A stretch of DNA of 33,100 bases. It comes from Spirogloea muscicola (lineage: Eukaryota; Streptophyta; Zygnematophyceae; Spirogloeales; Spirogloeaceae). The notes below the pieces were generated by a model, which did no database searches, was not told where the DNA came from, and was given only the letters and a program-made list of their open reading frames with translations. Positions within the stretch are counted from its first letter, which is position 1. Each line of letters opens with the position of its first letter. Positions 1 through 11,010 of the stretch are shown in pieces. The DNA is taken from NCBI GenBank assembly GCA_009602725.1, contig WELB01000026.1, positions 793,702 through 826,801 on the forward strand, written 5' to 3'. The position numbers and the translations under genes are program-made.

Positions 1-59
1 CGGCGCCGACGCTCGGGAGAGGCCGCCAGCACTGACTCGGCGGCGGCGGCGGCGGGCAG

Positions 60-1693
60 CTGGGCGCGGGCACGGGCCTCCCCGGGATCCTCGCCGCGAA
101 GCTCGGCGCGGCCGCCGTGGCGCTCACGGACCGCCACGACCAGCCGGCGGCGAGGCCCACCACCTTAAACCCCAAACCCCCTCAAACCCCGAAACCCCTT
201 AAACCCCTAAATTCCACAGCCCGCGACCTTGCTGCGCTGCCGCTGCCGCATGCTCTCGGTGGGCTTGAGCGGTGTTAGAAAGCCGTAGGTCTTACGTAAG
301 GTTACCAGCTTGAGTTACTCACACACACCTGATAAACTCATACCTCGTGGAGCTGATTCATGGAACACCGCAACGGCCCGCCGCGCCTGCAGGTCTTGGA
401 GAACCTGCGCGCCTCGTGCGCGCTCAACAGCGTCAGCTGCGAGGTCCGAGACCACCCCACAAGTCATGCACAATAACTAGGGGTGTTGGGTTTACAAGTA
501 CACGTCCCAATACTGTAACTGAAAGCTACTCAGGGGCCACTGTCTGCCCAGAGGGCGAGGCTAAAAGCAGAAGCGCCATGCCGCCCATCGCCTGCCTGCC
601 GGGCTGCGGCGCAGACGCTAGCAGCCGGCTGATCGACGGCCGCCGCTGCGCCCGCAGGTCCGGCAGCTGACCTGGGGCCTGCAGTTCTGGCATCTGCTGG
701 ACGACGCCGAGCCACCGGACATCGTGCTGGCCGCCGACGTCCTCTACGACTCTGCAGGTCGCTCCCTGTGTTCGCCGCTGTTGCCGGCAATTCCTCGCTC
801 TGCGCAGCGACATCACACTGCCCTGCTGCCATTGATGTGCTGCCATCTTAGAAGTTGTTGCAGATGACAGCAGCAAAAGGCAGATCATCAATTCAGTGTG
901 TGATCATGATGAGGGCTTATACTGGGATTCACAATTCATTCTATTCGATTCTCGATTCTCGATTCTCGATTGCAGGGCGAGCAATGCTTACTGGTAAATT
1001 ATCTGGCAGATACGCATACCAGAGAGGCCCTAGTCGGCTGTTAGGCCCCTTTCTTGCTTTGCTGAATCAACTCAAGTTGCAGCTGGTGCTTGCCAGACTT
1101 TGAGGACTTCTTTGTGACGCTGCGCCTGCTGCTGGGCTCGCGGCTGGGGGCGGCCGCCATGATCGCCTACCAGCACCGCAGGTCCGGCCCTTGACAGGAC
1201 ATACCCGAACACTCTCCACATTCGTAAATGTTGGGCCACCCCTTGTTCTTCCACGCACAACCTCATTGCCATGTTGTAATTCTTGACCTTCATTTACTTC
1301 AGGAGGTTTGGAACCCACCTCCACTATCAAGGGTGCTCTGTCACCTCCTCTGTACTTTTGCTGTTACGCTGGCCTGGCCAGAGACCCAGTGCATGACGCC
1401 AGAAGCCAGTACTTGGTGGAGAGTGACGAATCATGATTGCAATTTGACAACACGGAAATGATGTCTGCATTTGTGGCCTGTGGGTGCCTGCTCGCAGTAG
1501 TCATCGGTCGATTGAGTTCCTGATGGCAAAGTGGGGCCTGACGTGTGCGTCCATCGTGCTCGCTGACGACTTCATGCCCCCCAGCAAGCTTGAGAGCCTC
1601 AAGGCCGCTGCTGTGGAGGTCGTGGAGCTTGTTGTTGACAACCGTGCCGGCATTGGTGGCAAGGGTGGCGTTGGTTCTGGCAGCTCTGCATAA
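60..1693 (+). CDS. METTL23-like (Methyltransf_16) protein methyltransferase, 5' end missing
   Basis: This is the 3' part of a seven-beta-strand SAM-dependent methyltransferase. Five exons can be joined: 60-~149, 393-443, 658-757, 1097-1181 and 1501-1693 (TAA). Exon 1 encodes the SAM-binding motif LGAGTGLPGILAAKLGA. Exon 2 gives VLENLRASCALN and exon 3 gives LTWG followed by ADVLYD, the post-I and post-II signatures of this family. Exon 5 begins SHRSIEFLMAKWGL, which resembles the C-terminal region of plant METTL23-like proteins. Phases of exons 2-5 agree (0, 1, 2). The exon 1 donor is uncertain; a GC donor at 150 fits the phase. The N-terminus lies upstream of base 60, and a branch-point-like ctgac precedes the acceptor at 58-59. 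METTL23 in mammals is reported to be a histone arginine methyltransferase; the substrate here is unknown. Another Methyltransf_16 subfamily is possible. The family call is firm, the subfamily less so. Confidence 0.8.
163..211. repeat. degenerate CCCTAAA-like (telomere-type) array in an intron
   Basis: About six imperfect units of C-rich sequence followed by AAA run in a row: ccttaaa, ccccaaa, ccccctcaaa, ccccgaaa, ccccttaaa, cccctaaa. The last unit is one C away from the plant/algal telomere complement CCCTAAA. It sits in the first readable intron of the methyltransferase gene. It may be a decayed interstitial telomere-like tract or a simple C/A-rich intronic repeat. Confidence 0.6.
946..971. 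repeat. short tandem repeat, CGATTCT x 3.7
   Basis: Three full copies and one partial copy of the 7-mer cgattct lie in the third intron of the methyltransferase gene (758-1096). The array is followed at once by tgcag. No function is evident. Confidence 0.85.
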
Positions 1694-2760
1694 TTCTTTC
1701 CCTCGCTTGCTAAAGCTGCCCATCTGGTGCCGCCACTGTTCATCGCAGTGCACTCTTATTGCTCATGACAGGCATTCACAAGGTTTTTTCGTTGGCACTT
1801 AGGTTCATTGTCAGATACCTTAGACGCTGTGAAAACCTTGCAGTACATGCTGTATGACAAGGCAACTCACAAGTATATCCATGTGCGCTGATCTTTCTAA
1901 CACTTGGGTCATCTGGAGCTTCATGGCCACTCGCACCCATTGCCTCCTGTAGAGAAGCTCACTCCATAAACAACTGATCAAATGCATATACATGAAGGCA
2001 GATGGGTCGTCAGATTGAGCTATTTGAGCATTTCTGGACTTGTTTATGGACATCCGATCTTCACCTGAGCTTCTTCAGCAAGAATCTTGCTCTGGCAGAT
2101 ACTGGCAGCTTTGGCATATCATGCCTGCGGAGCCTTGTCAAGCGCTCAAACGATTCACCTGCCTGCTGACCAGCTTCATCAGTGTTGCACTTCCACAGCC
2201 TCTAGAGTGCTGCATAGGGTGTTAGCTTGCGCAGGTGAAGTTGGTTTTGCAGGCTGGACTTCCTCTGAACTGAACCACCCCTCTTAATTGCACAATGCCA
2301 GAAGTTACCTGCCTGCTGTGTGGAGCAACTTAATGTAAGAAACGTGAGAACGTCTACAATCGGCCAGCAAGCGTAGAATGCTTGAGAATCCAATGCTACT
2401 GGACCCATGATGGGTAACTTTGTCGGTCTATGTTGCTAAGATTAAGGCCGCTGTCGCTCGTCCAAGATCAGAAGCAGCACCATTGCTCTGTTGCCAAATC
2501 TGCAGTCATGCCGTTTGTCCAAGCAAAGGGGTTGGCTTTTCATGTATCACGGGATTTCTTCATCCAGCATAGAGGCAGCCAGGGAACGTGTTACTCTTTT
2601 GACAGTTGACCAGGGTCGGGCATTCCAGCCAGCGACATAGGTTCGGTGTCTACAGGGACAGCTGAGGTGGAGCACAGCTCCCTCTGGCAGGTTGCAACCA
2701 ATGTGACGAGGGTTAGACAATAATTGCTTATGGGTTTGCAGGCATGTGCGGTGCCGCTTC

Positions 2761-2790
2761 CACACCCATACATGCGCATGTACGGGTGTG
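2761..2790. repeat. 30-bp near-perfect palindrome
   Basis: The half-site cacacccatacatgc is followed immediately by its near-exact reverse complement, gcatgtacgggtgtg. Only one of the 15 position pairs mismatches (A opposite C on the plus strand, G-U in minus-strand RNA). There is no spacer, so it is a cruciform-type palindrome or a dimeric protein-binding site rather than a usual RNA hairpin with a loop. Confidence 0.8.
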
Positions 2791-3177
2791 TGTGAGACTG
2801 CTCGTCCTAGGTTGCTGCAATCTCAAGCTTAAGACTGCTTGAAGTTTCTCAATCTTCATTTAGCCGCTCTTGAGATCAGGTTGGCACTGGAGACACACGA
2901 CACGTCAATTACTCCGCAGTCTCAATATGGAGTGACTCGTCTGTACAATCACAACAAGGGCAAGTATCTTATGCAGAGGAGGGCATGTTTGCAGTTGCCA
3001 TTGTTTGGCAGGCTGTCAAGCCTTGCCAAGTACGCCTCCCCCTGCTTTGCCTGCCATCGTCTCCCCTTTGGCCCAGCCTCACGCACGAGGCACTCTTATC
3101 TTCTTGCGCGCGCGCTGCGCGCACTGTTCTGCACTCTACATTACCTAATGTCACCAGGGCAAGTCTGTAGTAAAAAG

Positions 3178-3215
3178 ATTCTGCAGTCTCTGCAACTTGG
3201 TAGAGACTGCAGAAT
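3178..3215 (-). other. perfect 14-bp stem-loop in the 3' region of the PMI1-like gene
   Basis: attctgcagtctct (3178-3191) is followed by a 10-nt loop and its exact reverse complement agagactgcagaat (3202-3215). It starts 61 nt past the stop codon of the minus-strand PMI1-like gene, so it probably lies in that 3' UTR. It has no U-run and is not a bacterial-type terminator. A role in mRNA stability or 3' end formation is inference. Confidence 0.75.
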
Positions 3216-3276
3216 GCAGTCAATAGCGCACTCGCACACTGGCGGGAGAGCCTGGCGAGTGCCGGCGCAGCGCCGG

Positions 3277-6200
3277 TCACCGCATGCGGATGCTCTCATC
3301 GGCAAAGATAACATCGGGGTTGCGTATGTGCGGATTGAGTGCCGCAACCTCGGTCCAGCGCGTGCCTGTCCCATGCACGCGCTGGCTGATGCTCCAGAGC
3401 GTCTCGCCCTGCTTCACGCGCACCCGCGACGGCGGCGGCTTGGTCTTGAGGAGCGGGTGTGCGCGTCCCTTGCCCATGCCGTTGGCCGCCAGCCACCGCG
3501 ACCCCGCCTGGTGAGCCTTGTCTGTGCCCCACATGCGCCGCTTGCCGCCGCTATCCGCCTGCAGGCCCGTCATGTGGATGCCTGTGATCTTGAAACGCGC
3601 CTCGCTCTTCTGCTCATCCTCCTCTGCAGCTGCACCCGCAGCCGCCGCCGCCGTCGACGTTGAGTCCTGCCCCCTCCCAGCATCGCCCTGCCACAGTCCC
3701 ATGGACGACAAGATAACCTCCCAAGTGTGTCAGAGCAACCCTACAATCCAGAAATTGAGCACGCCTAATACGGCCTAAGGCCTTTGATTAACTCAATACT
3801 TGCGAGCACAAGCCCCAGCTTGAGACAGAATGCACGCTCTTTGCAGCCTCATCGACCGCGAGGTCAGCTTGCTACCACACACAGATGCAAGTGGACCTTG
3901 AGCCCACATGCTTCAGAAGAGTGAGCATTCAGTGCGGCCCGAACTGACAGCAAGGGGCTGGTGCTCTGTGCTGCCTAACAGACTGTGCTGCATCTGTGCC
4001 ACTGCAGCATTGACCATGGCGCCATACGTCAGGCACTGCCAGAGGTGTCCACCAGTCAGCGGGCTTGTAGCCTGCTGAGCAAGCTGCACGGACTAGCGGA
4101 CACCTCTGGCAAGTGCCTGACATATGGCACCATGGTCAACGCTACAGGGGCTCAGACGTGAAGCAAGTCTAAACTCTTGCAGGAGTATGTCCCATCTGCA
4201 TGTTCACAAGCAAGGAAGCATGATCAGGGCAGAGGCCCGACCTTGTAGGAGATCCGCCGTGCCAACTTGGCGGGCTTGGGCACAACCATGCGCTCCGCCT
4301 GCACGAGCGCCATCATTGGCGCGCCCACAGGCTCATAGTTGCGCGCCGGGTCGCGCAGCTGCACCAGCATAGCCAGCGTGATAGTGTTGCCCATTACGCC
4401 GCCGCTGTTGTCACCACCACTGCCGCCACGGCTTTTCTTCTTGCCGATAGCGGCCGCCCCTCGCGGTGCCTGCCCCACGACCTGCAACGCCTTCTTGCCG
4501 TGCCCATCGTCCACCATGATAAGGTCCTTGTGCACCGCCTGATGCGCCGCCAAAACCGCCAGTGTGTCCTGTGGCATAAAATTCAGGATAAGCCCTTGGG
4601 CATGTGTACTAGACCAGCGAATAAGAGTTTGCCCAACAGCTTACACTCTGGTGCCTGAAGGTGGCGGAATCGAGCTAGAGCATGAGCATGAACCCTGAGG
4701 AGTGAGAGCAGGGCAGGTGCCTTACATCCGCTGTGCTCTCATCGTCAAAGACGCCAGCATCGAGCCGGGTCCACTCATCCAGCGAGATGGCCATGCTCAT
4801 CAGGTCCTTGTCATCCGCAGCCGCAGCAGCCGCCGCATCGACCTCGTCGCGCTTGTGCTGCCGCTCCTCGTCCTCTCTGGGACGATCTGCCGCGCTTGCC
4901 TTTCGGCCCTCCAGCAGATGCACTGTTGCTGCGCCGCCCAGCATTTCAACCTTGGTGCCCTGCCGAGCAAGTCACCGCGACACCCATAAAGACACGTCAG
5001 CAAGAATGCACAGTAGGATGATGTAGAGATCATTTGTCATTCTTAACTAGCTTGTTGGGCATCCCCTAAAGTGATGGATTCCATATATCCTGAGCTTGAG
5101 TGGAGGCAGATCAAGCGGCCTTCATTACACAAGCGGCATCTCTGCATACGCGAATGAGCTGGAGCGTACTCGCTTGCGACCATAGGGGCCTTCAAGGGCC
5201 TTGGTGTCGCCCCATGACAACGCCTCCACTGTGCATGGCGCGTCCTCCTCAGCATACCCTGCCTGAATTTTCAGGCCCTCCATAGCTAGGTACTCGATTG
5301 TCTGGTCAATGGAAGGCGTCCAGAGGGGACCAGAGTACAATTGTCAGAAGCATTGGCCAACTGTCAACCAGATTATAGACCATAAAAAAGGCTATCAACA
5401 ATCTTCTGCACTCAAGCTTTGACAGGTAGCATGCTGCCGAAAGAAGGTTGCACTTGGCAACACGCCGTGCCAAGCCAATGGCATTGGCATGAGGCTCATG
5501 GCGCTGCTCACCTGCATCGCCAATGGCGCAAGTTCCTGGAGGCTCACAAACTCGTCCGGCAGCTCCCCGTGAGTGGCGGGAGGGCCCGCGCCGCTTGCCG
5601 TCTGGAGTGCTGACGTGCCATGGCTGCCGCTAGGGGTAGAAGGTCCTACAGTCGCCAGGCTGCCGCCTGACGAGCGCCTCGCAAGCGGGCCGGCTTCTGG
5701 CTGGCCGCGTGGCGATGTGGCTGCAGCGCGGCTCCCTTGCGGTACGAGGGCGCCGCCCTGCTGTCGCAGCACAATCTGGCGTGCTTTCTCATGCAGCGCC
5801 TCGCGAGAGCTGGCTGCCATCGGGGCCGCTGCCGCACCTCTGCCAGTGGCAGCGCCGCCGGCCAGCGGCACAAGCGGACCATAATTCTGGCGCAGGACGA
5901 GAGCTCCGCTACCGTCGCCACTGCCTCCAGGACTGCAGCTGCTCCCCTCCAGCCGGAGGTGCGAGCCTGCCCCGTTGGCTTCAAGAGCGAGCCTGCCGCA
6001 GCAATACATTTTCAGCACCGTGCAAAGGTCGCCGCAGTCACAAGGAGGCCTCTGTTGCAATCCTTTGAAACCTCACCTGGCATGGCTAGCTGGCAGCGCG
6101 AGAGGAGATGGGCTGCCCTCCAGAGCCAGGCCCTCCGCCTGGATCTGCTGCACCGACTTGCCGCCAATGTCCTCGAGCGGCATCGCCGCCATGGCCTGCA

Positions 6201-9200
6201 GCGTCATTGTTTCAGCGCCTGCGCCCGCCATCCGGTGGATTATCTCCATTGCGGACGACCCCAGCTCCTTGGGCACAACCACCGGCTTTGATACCTGTGA
6301 CCACGTCATAAAGAGCGTGAACAAGGCGATTCTCACATGTGATGCTGCTTCTGACGAACAGAATTAGCACATACTGTATAAGCCCACTTTAGGTTCTTGG
6401 ATGACTTCAGATGAAATGCACATGAAATCTCATAATCGTCACGCCATCATTGCATATCCAGCACACAACACATCTGTACCAAGGACAAACATGCCACCCT
6501 GATTGATCTATCAGGGCCACCGAAACTTAGCATTGGCAAATTTAAGCACACCTGCATGACAAGGCGGCCAGTTGTTGGGTCAAAGTGGCGCGGCGCCATG
6601 GAGCGCAGCACGCCGCCATCACGTATCTGCACAGCGGAGCCCACGCCATCGGCCAGCGCAGGCGGCTGTAGCGCCTCCAGCCGCGCGAGCGTGGTGTCCA
6701 CAGCGAGCTTGCCCCCCAGCACCGCACGCCGGCCCTCCTCTCCGAGGCCCTCAATTGACCCCATGCCCATGGCCTAGTGTAGGCCGCAGCACAGACGACT
6801 TTGGCGTCAGGCCGTTTTGTCAGCCCCAAACAGTCCCACACAGAACACAGCAAAACGAGCTCCAGCACATCGGACAGCAGACTGAGAGCTTGCACGCACC
6901 AACATCAGCGCCTCGGTCTCCTCGTCCTCCAGTGCCTTGGCGCGCGAGCGGCTGCGCTCCAGGATGCCAGCGCGCCGGTGCTCCTCCTCCGCCATCTCCA
7001 GCATGCGCGCCAACTCGGTGTCCTCGTCCTCCCAGCCTCCCTCGTAGACACCGCCACCATCGCCGCGGTCCTCGCCAGCACCAGCGGCGGCCTCCTCAAA
7101 TCGGCTCAGCAGCACACCACGGGCGGCATGGCCTTCCCACTGACCGCTGTCGCCGTCCTGGCCCTCATACGAGAACGAGTCCCTTGCAGAGCTGGTATCA
7201 GCAGGGGCGCCGGAGTGGGGCCCCCGGCTTGCCTCCTCCAGCATGCCCAGGAACTCATCCTCGTCCATATCTGCAGCCGCCGCCGCTGGCAGCGGGCCGT
7301 CTACCTCGCCGCTGGCCTTGCTGACTGAGAGCTCGCCGCCGTGCTCTGATGTCACACTGGACAGCACGGCTGCAGAGGATTCTTCGCTTGCAGAGGCGCC
7401 CTCCTCCACCACTGGCTGTGCAGCCGCGGCATTCCGCATGGTGTACAGCTTGCTGCCGACGGCCATTGCACCAACTCCAACGCCGGCTACGGCCAGCCCG
7501 CCAACCGCCATGGGAGCCAGTGCCGCTGCTCCAGCAACAGCCGCAGCAGCCCCTGCTGCACCAGCCGCGCTCGCAGCTGCCGCACCTCCAGCAGCGGCCC
7601 CTCCCGCCGCCATGCTCCCCACGGCCGCCGCTACAGCGCCGCCTACTGCCGTCAGCCCCGCCATCGCCATGGCCACACGGCTCCTTAGTGCCGCCTGCTG
7701 CACCTGTCCACTGCCTGCCTCCTCCAGACCTGCCTCACCGATGTCAGCAACCGCATCTCGTGGCTCTTCTCCGACCACTGCACTTTCACTTGCCGGAGCC
7801 GCCTCGGTGGTGCCCTTGACTTGGAAAGGTTCATCAACGGCAGCTGACAACGCTGTGCTGTGGTCGGACTGGACAGCACCCTCAGACAGCGGCTGCTCGA
7901 CATTGTCAATGTGCTCGGCAGCTACACCAGAGACATCCCCTCCTTCATTAGGATGGCCTCCATTCAGGCTGGCCTCATCGACCGCTGATGCAATACCAGC
8001 AGCTGCTGCCGCAGCGGCTTTGGATGTGCCCTTGCCCGTGCCCTTCTTGCTTCTCCTGCTCTTCCTGACGATGCCACTCGCCACTTCGCCACCACCAACA
8101 CCAACATCTGCACCATTGACGGGTGTGACATCGTCGGCGCTGGCCACTGATGCACGCTTTGATTTCTTCTTTACGAGCTTGCTCTCCTTGCCCTTTGTCG
8201 GCAGTGCCAATGTCTCGCCGCCGCCCACCTCTGGGCTGCCCCAGCTAGACTTAAGGCCGCCCTTTGGGCTCTGTGCCTGCGTCGGTAGGAGAGGTGAGCT
8301 GCTGTTGTTGGCATTACCGTCTACGGCGGCTGTTTCACCTGCAACAGCAGTGGCCCTGTCACGATCCGCCTCCGCATCTTCGTCGTCCATGCTCTCCACC
8401 TCGTCCTCATCTCTTTCTTCGTCCTCGTCCTCGCCTTCCTCATCATCATCCTCGCCATCCTGTGCATCCTCGTCTTCGTCATCCTCGTCAACATCTTTGC
8501 CAGCTTGTCCTTGCAGACCTGCTACCGGCGTCTCCTCGGCCACTTGCACCTCACCGCCATCGCCCCCATCCTCTGCTGCCATTGTGGCTGCTGACTCTTC
8601 CTCCTCCTCCTTGTCCTCCTCCTCTTCCTTCTCCTGCCCTTCCTCCTCCTTCTCCTCCTCCTCCACCTTGCTGACTTCCTCCAACACAACTTCCATCAGA
8701 GGCACGTCCTCCACAGTGCCACCGTTGACATCAGCATCCACACTTGTGACATTGCCATCCACCTCTTTGTTGTCATCATTGGCTGTCTCCGCGCTGTTTG
8801 TGGCTCCGGCAGCTAGGCCAGCATCATCAGCAGCCGTAGCAACCGCACCGCCGGCAGCCGCTAAGCCAGTGGGGCCAGGGCTGTCACGCCCAGGCGTTTC
8901 CGGCCGGGACGCCGTGCGATTGAAGACGCGGCTTGACACGCGTGCGGCCCGTGTGCCGCCACCACGCGGCATCTGTACCTCGTATCCAAATGTCACGAGC
9001 AGGTCTGATGCCTCGCGGTTCGCCACGCGGTCCAGTGGGAAGGACGTGGTCCACGGCGACGCATCACCAGCCGCCCCATTGAGCTTGCTTGGCAGCACGC
9101 GGCTGAGGTCCAGCTTGTGGCGCCCCAACACTGTCTCGCGCCCGGAGCCGATGCTGGTGCCGTTTTCGAGGGCCGCAACCGTCAGCGTGGACGACTTGGG

Positions 9201-10336
9201 CGTGTACTTGGAAGTTTCGTTGGGCCCTGCACCGACATACAGCGTGCACTTGAGGTGCAGCGTCTGCTCCACCTCCGCCACGCCCTGCAGCAGCAGCACA
9301 CAGCCTGTGAGCACGCCATACCAGCGCATGATCCTAATTGCCATCTGCACAGCAATGACAACGTCAAGGAATCTGGCATGAGCCAGGGTGGGGCCGAGAG
9401 GGCATTCAGACTGAGCAGAGCACTGACGTTGATGATTGTGGCCGGGGCAGTGCGCGCCGCGACCTCGCGCCGCCGCCACTCAATGAGAAGCCGCCGGCCA
9501 TTGAGCTCCGCGGGCAGGCCCTCGACGCCGTGCACGTGCAGAGAGAAGGTGCAGGTGGAGCGCCGTTGGCCCATGCGGCCGAGTGCGCGCAGCGGCTTCC
9601 ATCCGGCGAAGAAGCCCTGCTTAGCCATCAGCGGCGCTTCGAGCCGCTTGCTAAACTGCAGCTGGTCCTCGAGCCACGCAGCGAAGTCGCGGGCCGCTGC
9701 CTCCGCCGCCGCGGCTCCCTGCAGCGGCTCCTGCCTCCTCGGCGCAAGCGACATGTGCTTCGTGAGCTTCTTGACCACTGGCACCTCGTCGTCCCCGTCC
9801 ATTGTCGGGGGCGACGGAACCAGCTGGCCGCTGAGTGCCATCCGCGACATGCCCCCGACAAGAGCGGCCGACGGCGTGACGGCATTCCTCGGTGGCGGCT
9901 TCGCCAGCGTCTGGACGCGGGAAAACGGGGCACTGTGAGGGCCCGGCGGGGCCGTGGCTGGCGTTGGAGATGCAGGGCTCTCAGCCACCGGGGAGCGGTC
10001 GGCGGCGGGCTGCAATGGCGGTGGCGTCTTCTCGGCACTTCCAGCCGTTGGCAACGGCGGCAGGCCGAGGCCGACCCTCAGGACGGCGGGGGAGGCAGAC
10101 GCGGCGCGCTTCAGCGGCGCATTGCCAAGGCCGTCCCCGCTGCCGCCGCCACCAGCGAACTTGGCTTGCATTGCTCGGCCGCCGCCATCGAGACCGGCGG
10201 CCTTCCGACTAGAAGTCGCCGACGGCAGCGGCGGCGTGGCCGGCGAGCGCCGCTGCGGAGGCTCGGCCGACGGCGAGGCCCCCGCCCTCCGCCGCGCCGG
10301 CTGTGGCGGCGTGGCCATGCCCGGCGATGTCGGCAT
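3277..10336 (-). CDS. PMI1-like (plastid movement impaired 1 family) NT-C2 protein
   Basis: Nine exons join in phase: 10336-9428, 9284-6900, 6773-6552, 6294-6077, 5992-5512, 5301-5170, 4959-4726, 4568-4242 and ~3687-3277 (TGA), giving about 1,772 residues. Arabidopsis PMI1 has about 843. Residues ~260-406 form the NT-C2 (EEIG1/EHBP1-type) domain, e.g. FSLHVHGVEGLP and TSFPLDR. The C-terminal half carries PMI1 hallmarks: KPVVVPKELGSSAMEII, MPLEDIGGKSVQQI, FVSLQELAPLAM, EYLAMEGLKIQAGYAEEDAP, MAISLDEWTRLDAG, VQLRDPARNYEPVGAPM and GSRWLAANGMGKG. The protein ends in a LysM-like module with GETLWSISQRVHGTGTRW and LNPHIRNPDVIF. In plants PMI1 acts in actin-dependent chloroplast movement. The extra length is exon 2: acidic Glu/Asp runs (~8370-8700) and an Ala/Gly segment (~7445-7680). 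The start is the first in-frame ATG; the frame stays open upstream to 10774, so an earlier start or 5' exon is possible. The last acceptor is ambiguous (3717, 3687 or 3666). Confidence 0.88.
3998..4151 (-). repeat. long foldback (inverted repeat) in the last intron of the PMI1-like gene
   Basis: The left arm, 3998-4057, and right arm, 4091-4151, are inverted copies of about 60 nt with seven substitutions and one single-base indel. They include the shared cores ttgaccatgg and gccagaggtgtcc. The spacer carries a second small palindrome: cagcgggct (4057-4065), tgt, agcctgctg (4069-4077). Six of the seven arm differences are A-C on the plus strand, which become G-U pairs in the minus-strand (host) transcript. 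The whole element lies between exons 4242 and ~3687. It could be a miRNA or siRNA precursor, a structured intron or a small foldback transposon; no transposase is seen. Confidence 0.8.
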
Positions 10337-10348
10337 GTCACGCACGCC

Positions 10349-10349
<1 letters not shown>

Positions 10350-10385
<36 letters not shown>
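10350..10385. repeat. CGG trinucleotide repeat, 12 pure units, beside the PMI1-like start
   Basis: Twelve uninterrupted cgg units are followed by gga-interrupted units to about 10400. They lie 14 bases upstream of the chosen PMI1-like ATG. They would be 5' UTR if that start is right, or a poly-Arg stretch if translation starts further upstream in the same open frame. Confidence 0.85.
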
Positions 10386-11010
10386 AGGCGGAGGCGGCGG
10401 AGTAGTCCAGGGCGTGCCGAGGTCGCATCGCCGAATGTGCGGGAGGTGGCGGGGGACGTCTCGTCAGCCCAACGTCGGAGCTTGATGTGGTTTTGTTTTG
10501 CATTACCGTCCAGGCCCGAGGCGCTCGTGGAGCTGGGGCCAGGGGCACTGATGCCGCCCCCGCCATGGGATTCGCCGACGGAACTCTCGCCATCGTTCGG
10601 CACGACGACGTCCTCGTCCTGTTCCGTCGCCGGGCCCTGAGGGGCCCCGCTCTTCCCGCGCTGCCTGGTCCGGTCGGGCAGCCCACAAACTGCCCGGCCT
10701 GCCCGAATACTGGCGGGGCGTCGGCTGGGGGTTAAGTGGAAGTGACAAAGGTGATCTTCCAAACGTGCCACCACGTCGAAACGCCGAAACCGAAAAGCCG
10801 AAAAGCGCTGAACGTGTTAACTAAGCGAGGGCTATGTTGGGATAGTCACTCAGTAAATTCCAGTTAGTAGCCGGAGGTAAGAACGACTAGTTGCCGGAAA
10901 GATAAATGAAGCAGTTCCCTAGACGAAAGATAGCCAGAACTGCTAAAGCCAACCAGGCGCACACCAAGCGCCGTACCGGACATAACCAGGCACGCCGACG
11001 AAGGCGGGCA

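Larger units (their letters stand above)
1694..3276. other. intergenic region between two convergent 3' ends
   Basis: No exon with recognisable protein similarity was found here. It holds the 3' flank of the methyltransferase gene (plus strand) and the 3' flank of the PMI1-like gene (minus strand). Within it are a 30-bp palindrome (2761-2790), an alternating purine-pyrimidine GC run (about 3105-3121) and a perfect stem-loop (3178-3215). Reading frames across 2839-3663 on the plus strand are overlaps with the minus-strand exon and show no domain. Confidence 0.6.

Noticed and set aside
2839-3663. 274-codon plus-strand open frame
   Set aside because: It starts at a TTG, ends in an Arg run opposite an Ala-rich segment, and overlaps the conserved LysM-like exon on the other strand.
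7243-9381. A 712-codon open frame on the plus strand, rich in Ser/Thr/Pro/Ala
   Set aside because: It is the antisense of the PMI1-like exon 6900-9284. The Ser-rich runs are the reverse of GAG/GAC codons for the acidic tract. It shows no domain, and the minus strand has clear family similarity and splice phases.
9182-10774. A longer 530-codon minus-strand frame as the PMI1-like first exon
   Set aside because: It begins at a GTG and runs past a good donor at 9428 into intron sequence. The first in-frame ATG is at 10336. The part above it is low-complexity and partly poly-Arg from the CGG run.
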